This document shows positions 48,576-59,300 of a DNA stretch of 64,000 nt, piece after piece. This stretch comes from Sipunculus nudus (taxonomy: Eukaryota > Annelida > Sipuncula > Golfingiida > Sipunculidae), in assembly GCA_026874595.1 (NCBI GenBank), contig CM049311.1:50717676-50781675 (forward strand), given 5' to 3'. The translations under genes and the position numbers were made by a program. The stretch's first letter is position 1; the number at the start of each line of letters is the position of its first letter. The notes under the pieces are model-generated. The model saw only the letters and a program-made list of their open reading frames with translations. It was not told where the DNA came from and ran no database searches.

Positions 48576-49717
48576 ATAGAGGCTGGAACATACTTCTACT
48601 GATTTGATTACATCAATGTTTATCTGCTAATTAGCTGACACTAAGAGAGGAACAAAAGCGGCTAATGGTCTGGGAAGGCTGATATTGGAACTACCTCAAG
48701 TCAATGGCCCATGAGGTAAAGAGGGATAGGTAACAAGATAGCATGGCTGTCTTAGTTGGCCAGCTCTAACATTTGAACAGTCTCCACTAACAGTTTACTG
48801 TGCCCTGAGACTCTTGGCAGTGTATACCGGTTTCACTACCTGTCATACATAAGAAGCTAACCTTGGTGAATGCACTGGATTTTCATATACCTTTTCATAT
48901 AAATAATTTCATTGCATCAAATTGTAATATATTATATATTCAGCATGAATATATTTATATGAATTATTTACATGAAGTGTTTGCATTAATGAATTTAGTG
49001 ACATCACATTGTATTTATGACATCATTTTAATCAGCATTGACAATAAAGAATTTATGACTTGATATATGTGTAGGATTACTGTATAAGAATAAGATAGTT
49101 GCTAAAAAGGTTTTTTTTTAATCATCAAACGTTTGAACCAACAATTTTTTCCGAAAGTGCTCAGTCTAATATGCACATGCCAGTGTTATCAAGAAGCAAG
49201 ACATTTTTTCTGATAAAGGGTAATATGTGATAAAAGAATATTAGATGAAATATTTTGGCACAAATGACTTCAAGATATTATATTTAAAATACAGTTTACC
49301 CATATGCTCTGTCAGATATTTCTTTTTTGTGTCAAAATACTTATTCAGCAAATGTTTTAATAATTACTTGGTAAAATATAGGTAATTTGTAATTGGAATT
49401 GGAATTTTTGGATTAATGATTACTTTTCAACGTAATTGGCCCCAACCCTGGATCTAGACAATGGTAGTCCAGTTATTCAGCACTTTGTCTGATATATCAC
49501 TATTTAAAGTCATCCCCTTGACAAGCCTTTGATTTGGTAAGGCCTTAATTGTCCATTTTGTCAGCACTTTGTTTGAGATGTAACAGTGTAACCTGTTACA
49601 AGAGAAGACTCCAGTAACTGAAACAAGGTATGGGACATAGTAGACCTATATAAGTTCCAGGTGTACTCCATTTGTTTAGTTATCTATGAAACCTAAATTA
49701 AACACATTTCTTTCCAG
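48576..49717. other. Gene-free 3' part of intron 1
   Basis: AT-rich, ending in the TTTCTTTCCAG acceptor at 49707-49717. No transposon end or other exon was recognised. Confidence 0.5.
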
Positions 49718-49833
49718 CTTAACTCTGTCAGGAAGATCAGTGCAGAATTTTTTAAACTCCCAACTGAGATAAAGAAGAACTATAAGAGACAAGGAAATGA
49801 TAACCATGGATATGTTGGTATGGAGGTCGAGAG
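49718..49833 (+). CDS. 2-oxoglutarate/Fe(II) oxygenase, coding exon 2
   Basis: 116 bp between a TTTCCAG acceptor and a GTAAGT donor, entered in phase 0 and leaving two bases of a split codon. It encodes LNSVRKISAEFFKLPTEIKK then NYKRQGNDNHGYVGMEVE. This continues the DIOX_N domain: the FFxLPxEIKK helix and the N-GYVG turn are standard in isopenicillin-N-synthase-like proteins right after the NHGIP motif of exon 1. Intron 1 is 12.3 kb and filled with repeats. Phase, splice sites and family motif agree, so the exon is well supported. Confidence 0.9.
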
Positions 49834-49925
49834 GTAAGTCTAAAACTGCATGTACACTGACGTACAAGGATATAGACATAAACAGACAATTGTGTCTGAA
49901 ACTGATTTTGTTACTGAGTTTGAGT

Positions 49926-50293
49926 GCTGTTCCCCATGTTATAGTTGCTTTTTTACATTGCTGCTCCCTATGTTATAGTGACTTTGTAACAATGCTGTTC
50001 CCCATGTTATAGTTGCTTTGTTACAACACTGCTCCCCATGTTTTAGTTATTTTGTCACAATGCTGCTCCCCATGTTTTAGTTATTTTGTCACAATGCTGT
50101 TCCCCATGTTATAGTTGCTTTGTCACAACACTGCACCCCATGTTTTAGTTATTTTGTCACAATGCTGCTCCCCATGTTTTAGTTATTTTGTTACATTGTT
50201 TCCCCCCATGTTTTAGTTATTTTGTTACAATGATGCTCCCCATGTTATAGTTGCTTTGTTACATTGCTTCTCCATATGTTTTAGTTATTTTGT
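49926..50293 (+). repeat. 34-bp minisatellite in intron 2
   Basis: About ten copies of a 34-bp unit, TGCTGCTCCCCATG then TTTTAGTTATTTTGTCACAA, starting about 90 bp after exon 2. One more unit sits at about 51719-51775 and merges with the exon 3 acceptor (CCCGATGTTTTGCAG). Every unit has a pyrimidine stretch and an AG, resembling a splice acceptor. Confidence 0.9.
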
Positions 50294-51718
50294 CCCCCTT
50301 GAGGGGGGAGACAAAATAAATATGCTGCATGCCTACTGTTTCCATACTCCACATTATACTACATTCATACTGCATTAGCATACAATTTCCATGCTGCAGG
50401 CCCAGATGCTGCTGTGTATGCTGCAGGGATACCACAGTGAGCTATTTCAAATTTATGAAGCACTTCTTTAAGTTTAAGAGAAAAATGACCAAGTTTCAAT
50501 GTGCACCCACTGGTGGAACAGATGATACTAGTTCTACCATCACCAGTGAATAGTCTGTGAGATTAAATGATTCGGGGAATACAGTTGATGGAAATCAGAT
50601 ATATTCCATGTGCAGAGCAGTTTATATTTCTCATTTTGTGTTACACTTAATTCATTATTGCTGAATTTCTGAGCTTTTGTACTAAGTTTTAGGGGTTAAA
50701 AGGGGCAGCAGTAAAATTTTGCATTTATGTAAGATACGAATGATGCAGATCTTGCACAATGCAGGAGGGGTAGCAGTAAAATTTTGCATTTATGCAAGAT
50801 ACGAATGATGCAGATCTTGCACATGCAGGAGGGGCAGCAGTAAAATTTTGCATTTATGCAAGATACAAATGATGCAGAGCTTGCATAATGCTAGATATTG
50901 TATAATTTTATGCAAGATCTTGTATTTAACCAAATTGTGTAAATAAAAGGGGCCCAATCACCTATACAGCATGTTGAATTAACATGATAAAATGGCTTCT
51001 CACTTTAAAATAAAGCTGTACCAGCCAAAAAATTGGCTTGAAACTGTTTGCTTACTCAGGTTAATGAGTGTTAAAAATAGGGGACCAGGTGCAGTCATAG
51101 GTGTCTGCATAAACACAACGCGTCTGTGCATCATGGCATTTAGGAGATGCCCTGATTTTGCCCAAAATGTAATACATGTTCCCGCTGGAAAAAATATTTG
51201 ATGGGATTCACAATCGGACCTGAAGTCACGTTGCCTTGTTATGGTAAATAGACACATAAGGACTGTGTTTACTAACAAGAAGAGCCATAATAAGGCATCA
51301 AACAGCCGTATGGGAGGCACTGAGACTGTGTGCTGGGATGGTCTTGCTATGAAACTTTTGTATAAATCATTACTGAACTGATAGTGTGAAAAAATAGGCA
51401 GAATATTGCACCTGATTATTTTGTATTAATCAAGATCTTGCTTGGTTCATTCACATTATTCGCTCTTTTTCTGACATAAATCTTGTATACTGACCTTTAC
51501 TTGCTTAATATTTAAGCAAGAGATTATTAAGCAAGATCTTGCTTGGCTCATTTATATATTTCGCTCTATTTCTGACATAAATCTTGCATACTGACTGTTT
51601 CTTGCTTAATGTTTTTACTATATCTGACATAAATATTCCTGCATAAATTGTCCAGCATTATGCAAGATCTGGCATAACTTTCTTCAAATTTCTTGCATAA
51701 AAGTTATTTTGTGAGGGT
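50294..51718. repeat. Insertion splitting the 34-bp array, with internal tandem repeats
   Basis: Begins in a hairpin (ATTTTGTCCCCCT / AGGGGGGAGACAAAAT, 50287-50318) and ends in TTATTTTGTGAGGG near 51717, so its ends are weakly inverted. Inside are three ~64-bp tandem units (50697-50890, GGGGCAGCAGTAAAATTTTG) and a two-copy 101-bp repeat (CAAGATCTTGCTTGG at 51431 and 51532). Short CTTGCATAA words recur. Non-coding; class unknown. Confidence 0.55.
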
Positions 51719-51775
51719 ATGTTGCTTCCCATGCTATAGTTACTTTTTTACAATGCTGCTCCCGATGTTTTGCAG

Positions 51776-51839
51776 CCTGAACCCTGACAGACCAGGAGAT
51801 CTGAAGGAAGCTTATAATGTTACACCTTTAACTGCTAAG
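51776..51839 (+). CDS. 2-oxoglutarate/Fe(II) oxygenase, coding exon 3
   Basis: 64 bp between a TTTTGCAG acceptor and a GTAAAT donor. The first base completes the Ser codon split after exon 2, then the exon reads LNPDRPGDLKEAYNVTPLTA K and ends in phase 0. The LNPDRPGDLKEAYN stretch is a signature of this oxygenase subgroup and follows directly on the GYVG motif of exon 2. Too short to stand out as an open frame; found by family motif and splice phase. The donor GTAAAT is slightly weaker than the others. Confidence 0.88.
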
Positions 51840-54139
51840 GTAAATCTTAGAGGAACACTGTTCCTGTGATGTATACTGCCAGATCCAATCTGTCTAACCT
51901 GTCTATGATTTGCTTTGTGTGGCAAAATGATTACACTGCCAGGTAACAGTCTATGGCTACAAATGCTAAATGTTTACACCTAATATATTAGTTAAATATG
52001 TTGTTCTATAACTAGTTTTATTTTTTGTTTTAAATATGCAAAGATAAAGGATGGACTAGGCAGAATATAGGTGTGGAATGTAACTATTGATATTTTATAC
52101 ATTATGTGTACTGTATCAAGTATAACATGTCATATTGTAACTTGAGGTCATTATTTTTATTGCTCAGCTGACTAAAAGTAAACTGAGCTTTATCTATAAT
52201 GGTCCTTTGTCTGTCAGCAGTTTGTCTGTCTGTCTGTCCATCCATCCATCCACCTGTCTGTCCATTGAACTGTTATTTATAATCTGTTGGACCTATGAAT
52301 CTGAATTTTGGCATACACTCAGACATCCCTATGTGCTTCTTAATCAAGCATGTATTTTGAACTAAATACCAGAAGGTTTTCAGAAGGTAACATGTGGTCA
52401 GGGTTGGGTCTGCAATACCTTGCTGGTTAAATCTGGGTGGGTATACCTTGTGTATCCACAGGTTAAGCAATAAGTTTAAAACCCACATTCAGAATTTATT
52501 AGCTCAGCTGACTGAAAGTCCTCTGAGCTATAGCGATTACTCTTTGTCTGTTGTCTGTCTGTCTGTCCCTCCATCTGTCCGTAAACAGGGCACAGATCCT
52601 AACGGCTGGACCTGGATTTTCTAACATGACATCCAGAGAGGTCCTTGATAAAATCTCCTTGGAAACCTGGAATTAGGTCTCTGTTACCAATATTCTTTGA
52701 GCTATGGGGCTCTAAAGTACCCCCCAGAAAAACCAAAAAAATTTGATACAAAAGCTCAAGTATCTGAACAATTGATTCATTGATGATTCTTTACATGGAT
52801 ATTGATCATGGAATGTTTCATCAGTTTCTGCCGACTGGTGGCACCACCTTGATTTTTTTTTAGAATTTTAGGCAATTATTTCTCTCTATTTTTGAGACCT
52901 ATAAGGATGCAGTCATCCATTATTAGGGCACAAATTATAACCACCAGACTAAGGATCTTCTAACTTGACATCCAGAGAGGTCCTTGAAAAATCTCCTTGC
53001 AAACCTGATATAAGGTCTCTGTTTCCCATTTTCTTTGAACAACGGAGCTTATAAATACACCCCAGAATTATTGAAAATTTGATACCAGAGCAGGGCTCAA
53101 GTCTTAATCATTGGACTTAGAATCTTTGTACTTGACATCCTGAGAGTTCCTCAAAAGTTCTCTTTAGACACCTGAAATTAGGTCTCTGTTACCCATATTC
53201 TCTGATCTATGGATTCAGAACCCCAAGAATAATTAAATGTTTGATACAAAAGGTCCAGTATCTGAACAACCAATCATTGATCACCATGAATCTTTGCATG
53301 CATATTGATCAAGGATTGTTTCATCAGTTCCTGGTGATGTCGCCTGGATTTTTAGCGAACCTGTGGGCTTATGCGATGGTGCGTCGTCCATCATACGTCA
53401 TGTGTCGTGCGTCGTCTGTACATTAACCATAGCTATCTCAAAAACGGCAGAAGCTAGCATCACCAAATTTTTTTGCAAATAATCAGTCATCTGAAAAAAT
53501 CTATTGGATTTTGTTTATTTTTTTCTAACAGCATTTTCTTAGATTTTATAGGGAAAAAGATAAAAAAGCTTTAAAAATCTTCTTCTCTGAGATTGTCCAG
53601 CCAAATTGTCCAATATTTCACAGAAATGATCCCTGGAACAATCTCTCTCAAGTTTGTTCCAATGGTACCAGTTCGGAGATTTTTGGCTGAGTTACAGGAG
53701 GTTGTCCAAGAAAGCACACTAAAATTAAAATCTCAGAAACGGCTAGAGCTATAATCACCAAATTTTATACCAATGTTTGTCACATATGTCATATCTGAAA
53801 TTGAGGTTTTGGTGGCACCACCTACATTGATATGTTTTTTACAAGCGAAAATGAAATTTTAAACTCTTCTAGCTTATACACTGATTTATGATGAAACTGT
53901 TAAGCTGATTGGTTTAAACTTTACAAGTATTATTCTATGGTAGGGTTCTGCCAGTTTTATAAGAATAGATTGGGTAAATACAGCTTTAAAAAAGCATTGT
54001 AGCCAATTGAAAACAGCTTTCTGTATTTGAAAACAGATTTGACAACATGCTGAGTTTCAGCAGCCAAGTCAAGAGGTCACTCAGTACAAACAGGTGGGGT
54101 ACAGACATCACCCTGGCAACTGACCTGGCTCTGGCTGGT

Positions 54140-54203
54140 GTCTAGACAATGTGTCTAGATGTCTAGACACAGCGTCTAGACGTCTAGACACAATGTCTAG
54201 ATG
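54140..54203. repeat. Cluster of palindromic TCTAGA words
   Basis: Six TCTAGA hexamers in 61 bp (54141, 54154, 54162, 54175, 54183, 54196) in alternating GTCTAGACAC and GATGTCTAGA contexts, giving many overlapping small palindromes. Confidence 0.9.
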
Positions 54204-54239
54204 CAGAATTCCCAGATTATTTGAACTATATCTTTCAAC

Positions 54240-56217
54240 TGTTTGAAAAAACTTGGTTTGCATTTTAAGTGAATCGGGGTTTATCATCAGGTCACATGTA
54301 AACTGCTGCGCCCTCATTTTTGGTTTACCTCTGACCTTTCCTCGCTGCCCAGCCTCCATTTGTGCGTCTGCTTCCACACAAACCCACATATCTCAGGAAC
54401 CATTAGACCAATCAGGCTAAAAATTTGCACAAATTTAGTAGTGGTGGGAATCGGTTCCTTTTTCATAATCGATCATTCGTTTGAGCAAACCGACTGATGA
54501 TCAATTATTAATCGGTTCAGACACATATATGCAATTATCAAAGAAATATGCAATGATCTATGAATCTCTTCCCGCGTTTCCCCGGCAGGTATTATCCTGT
54601 CAGCCACCAGTGTTACACTCCTTCAATGTATAAAGATACGATCAGACTAATTTTAAGGATCAAATTAAACCATCTGCAACGTCGGGTAATATCTTTCTAT
54701 ATGGGGAATTAAGAGCATATAAGAATATAAGGCCTATAAAGGGGCTTTTTTTCTAGCACATGAAGGCAGATTTTACAGGCCCAGGTGCACTTTGGGCAGA
54801 TCATACAAAAAAAATTGCACACTAGTCCCAAAAAAAAAAATCCATCCGAAATCCAAATACTCAACTAACCGGGTTAGCCCCAACAAAGAATTTCTTTAAG
54901 GACGGTCCAAACAGCGGCACCTGGCATGGGTTGAATATATTATTTCTAAGCGAATCTCGCAAAATTGGCATAGACCTGGAGAATTTATGGAGTATTTTAA
55001 CACCATCCCGCCCATATTTTGCAATGTACATCTTGTTAGAAAACTCTCTAATTCTGCAGCCCCCTGCCAGTTCACAGAGTTCACATACTCAGTTACATAC
55101 GGAAGTTATTTGGGAATGCATACTCATTATATGAAGCGCAGAATGTGGTAAAAATGGAAGAATAATTTTTGCCTGTAACTTAGAGGCATTCTGGAAAGAA
55201 AACAGTCATTATTATGATGTAATCGAAAGTTGCCTTTGGTAATCGAGTGCTTGAAAGTGGCAGCAAACCAACTGACTTGCCATAAAACTCATTGATCGGC
55301 CCACCACTAAAATGTAGCCCTTTGATAGCTTTATAACATACACTAAAAATGGTGGCGCCACCTGCAACCATTTTTGCACAGTGTCCATCTGTTCATCTGC
55401 CTTGGGATAATATCACTCATATCTCAGCAGTGGTTTGACTTTTCCACTTGAAATTTTGCAGGATTATACATCCTGGACAGCTTTCTCGATTTTATGACAG
55501 GTGGCGCCACCTACATTCAAGTTTACTCTGCAGACATCCAAGCTCATATCTTAGGAACTGTTTGACCAATTGGGCCAAAATTTTGCATGTGTATAGATCT
55601 CACATAGGTCTTCATTATAGGCAAAACTGGTGGTGACCCCTGCAACCATTAATGCACAGAGTCCATCTGTTCATCTGCCTTGGGATAAAATCACTCATAT
55701 CTCAGCAGTGGTTTAACTTAACCACCTGAAATTTTGCAGGTTTATACATCCTGGACAGCTGTCTTGATTTTATAACAGGCGGCACCACCTACATTCAGGT
55801 TTACTCTGCAGACATCCAAGCTCATATCTCGGGGAATGGTTTGACTGATTGGGCCAAAATTTTCCATGTGTATAGATCTCACGTAGGTCTTCATCATAGG
55901 CAAAACTGGTGGTGACCCCTGCAACCATTTATGCACAGCGTCCATTTGTTCATCTGCCTTGGGATAAAATCACTCATATCTCAGAAGTGGTTTGACATAT
56001 CCACCTGAAAATTTGCTGGTTTATACATCCTGGACAGCTTTCTTAATTTTATACAAGGTGGCACCACCTGCATTCACGTTTACGCTGCAGACATCCATGC
56101 TAATATTCAACACACCTCACCCTTTTCCCCTTGCCACTTAATCCATGCCTCACTTCACCTGTCCCACTCTGATTTCTGCGGATACACATAGTCACTTGTC
56201 GACTACCCATATTCTAG
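54240..56217 (+). mobile_element. Helitron-like element, copy C (5'-truncated, split by hAT)
   Basis: Shares with copies A and B the block around CTGCTGCGCCCTC and GACCTCTGACCTTTCCTC-like DNA (54290-54345), tandem GGTGGCGCCACC units (55350, 55498), and the 3' end with hairpin GTAGTC...GACTAC followed by CTAG at 56214-56217 and T. The 5' terminus of the family is not found. The hAT-like element 54439-55309 interrupts it. Confidence 0.65.
54439..55309. mobile_element. Non-autonomous hAT-like transposon
   Basis: 871 bp with TAGTGGTGGG at the left end and CCCACCACTA at the right end. It is flanked by AAATTTAG (54431-54438) and AAATGTAG (55310-55317), an 8-bp target duplication with one mismatch, as expected for hAT. 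Helitron copy B carries the same site unoccupied (CTACATTT, 45909-45916, reverse strand). No transposase is recognisable. Confidence 0.8.
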
Positions 56218-56352
56218 TTTTAAAATGTCCTAGTCTGAAACTTGCAGGTCCAAAATGTCCATTTTGCTGAAATCATATTGACAAAGGTAGATATGCAGAC
56301 CATGCATACTTCCAAACTTTGCACAGGTTTGCATTAGGCCTGTAGCCCTTGT

Positions 56353-59300
56353 TTAAAAATTTTAACACATTTTTTTTCTCTTTTTGAGACCTTTACAGAT
56401 TTGTTCATCCGATAACAGGGCATTAATCGTAACCTTTGGTCCTAGATTCTTCTTACTTGACATCCAGGGAGGTCCTTGAAAAATATCCTTGAAAACCTGA
56501 AATTAGGTCCCTGTTACTCATATTCTCTGAGCTATGGGGCTTATAAGCAGCCCCCAGCATAATTGAAAATTTTTTACCAGGGCACAAATCATAACCATTT
56601 GACCTAGAATATTTTAACTTAAAACCCAGGGAAGTCCATGAAAAATTTCCTTGAAGACCTGAAATTACATCTGTCACCCAGAGTTTCTCAGAGTTTTTTG
56701 GTATGTTGAGCACCCCAGCAATAATACAAAATACACACAAATTGCCAGATTCCTCAGGAAAGGCTGGTTGGATTGTCTTCAAATTGGTGTGCCTATTTGT
56801 CTTGATGAACTTAAGCTTATATGCATCTTAATTAGTTGCCTGTGCAAGGACATATTGTCAACATGATAGTCGGCTGAGCGTCATGACCCATGGGTCACTT
56901 GTTGGTAATATGATATTAGACATTTCTCAGTTTTGTTTGTAATTATAAAAAATTCCCAAGTATTAAGTTGTGAAATATAGCATATCTTGCATATATTTAT
57001 AAGAATGAACAGGTTTACCCAGAAAAAAAATACGACTGCTCTGGGCTCAGTGCTTAAAACCCAGGTTTTGATCAAACCAGCATGTGGTGGATTTATGCAA
57101 TTTTTTAGTGATTTCAATTTGAAAAGTTAATTTCCTTTTAAATTCAGTTGAGAATTTCTAGCCAACCTGTGAACTTATGCAATGGCACAGCATCGTCCGT
57201 CATCCAACATCTGTACATTAACCCATGCTATCTCAAAAACTGTCAGAGCTAGCAGTGCCAAATTTTATGGAAGAATCAGTCATATGTGAAACTCTTATCA
57301 GATTGAGCTTATATTAGGATTTCTGCAATGACTTAGATTTTACAGGGAAAGAAGCTGATAAACCTTTAAAAATCTTCTTCTCCAAAACCATCCAGCCAAA
57401 TTGTTTAGTATTTCACAGAAATAATCCCTGAAATTATCTTTCTCAAGTTTGTTCAAATGGTTTCAGTTTGGTCATTTTTGGACGAGTAACTGGAAGGATC
57501 GCAGAAATGGTTGGAGCTATTATTCCTAAATTTTATGCAAAAGTTGGTCAAATGAATCATATTTAAAATTGAGGTATTGGTGGCACAAATTCTGTCAAAT
57601 GTTATGGAATTAAACCTTTTGTGGTGCCAAGCAAAGCTTTTACTGGGAAAAAGCTATAAAACATTTGAAAATCTTCTTCTCCCAAATTGTTCACCCAAAT
57701 TGTTCAATATCTCACAGAAACTATCCTAGTGATGAGCTCTTTCATGTTTGTTCAAATGGTTTGGGTTCGATGAATTTTTGCTGAGTTACAAGAATTTGGA
57801 ATAAGTCAAGTTAGAATTTGGCCAAGTAAGCATACTGACGTTACAATATCAGAAACAGCTGGAGCTAGAATCATTAAGTTTTGTGCAAATGTTAGTCACA
57901 TGACTCATATTTAAAACTGAGGTTTATGTGGCGCCACCTACACCAAGCTGTTAATTTTATGGGCAAAAATCTTGTTATTTTAGCCTATTTCAGCCACTGT
58001 ATTAGAAATGTGTTATGATGAAACTGTCAACCGAATGGTTTAATTTTTCACAAACATTATCCTACTGGAGAGGCCTCTCATTTGTATAAAAATAGATCTG
58101 GTTCATAGATGTTGTGAGTTATAGGAAGCTGTCTTGCAGGTCTTGTGGCCAAGTAAGCCTGTATCAGACTGAGAGGATGCAACAGATGTTTCTGCAAAAC
58201 TCTGGTTTCAAGTTCTGTGTCACTGCACAAAATCAACTTTTAGGTGGCCTGTTCAAGTTGGTGACTAAAAGTCATCTGAGCTATAGCGATCTTTCTTAGA
58301 CTGTCTGTCAGTCTGTCTGTCCGTTAACCAAGCACAAATCATATCCCACTGGACCTGGAATCTTCTTTCTTAACCTGCAGGGAGGTCCATGAAAAATCTA
58401 TTTAAACATTTGATACAAAAGCTTCAGTATCTGAACAACTAATGCATTGATCACCATGATTCCTTGCATGCATATTTTTCCTGGAGTGTTACATCATTTC
58501 CTGAAGACAGGTGTCGCCAGCTGGATTTAAAAAAAATTTGTACGCACTTATTTCTTTAATTTTGCTCATCTAGGCTATAGTCATGGTCCATTGTCCGTGG
58601 TCCATCAGTCCATTTATCTACGACCTACGAATCCAAAATTCGGCATACAGTTAGATGTCCCTATGTTCTCCTACAAAACTAGGAACTGGGTGTCTAAGAC
58701 TTCATTACCTTGAGAAATTAAGGATAAACTTCATTTTTTTCATTAAAAACTTATTTTCATACTTCAGGACTACCTAGTGTCAAAACTACTCATCTGTTTT
58801 TCTTCATATTAACCATAATTTTTTCCCAATATAGTTCCTATGTACATGCCAGAAATTAGGTCAGTATTACATTATTTGTAAAAGTTATGGGCCCAAATAT
58901 GATTCACTTTGTAAAAAATGAGGAAAGACATTTAATCACTTACCACAATAAATGTTAAAGCTAGGGGATGTTTTCAGGATATAACTTTAATGAATAAGAA
59001 ATCAATTCTATACCCGAAATTAGATCAGAATCATGTAAATTTTTCAAGATAATAGCATAAAAATAAAATTGGATGCTAAAATTTTGCCCAGTTTTGACCA
59101 TGGCACTTTTTTTCCTGTAAGTACGTTTGATTTAATTTTTTTACAGTAGGTACATATATGGACATAATCTGTTAACCTTTGGAATCTGAAAATTAAATCT
59201 AAAAAATTAGGCTAGTTATTTAAGTTTTTCAGAAGCTTTAATGTATTTCAATTGTGAAGAACCAGACCACCAACTTCTGGTCACTACAGCCTTGCCTTGG

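Larger units (their letters stand above)
52162..56352 (+). mobile_element. Long composite interspersed repeat, copy 3, with nested elements
   Basis: Two consecutive heads, GCTCAGCTGACTAAAAGTAAAC (truncated in this quote at the stem; 52162-52188) and the clear hairpin AGCTCAGCTGACT/AGTCCTCTGAGCT at 52501-52529, then AACAGGGCACAGATCC. A further head block repeats at about 52925. The start of the 2.26-kb module is at 53351-53850, and the tail (GCATTAGGCCTGTAGCCCTTGTTT) ends near 56352. Helitron copy C and a hAT element are nested in it. Non-coding; lies in intron 3. Confidence 0.6.
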
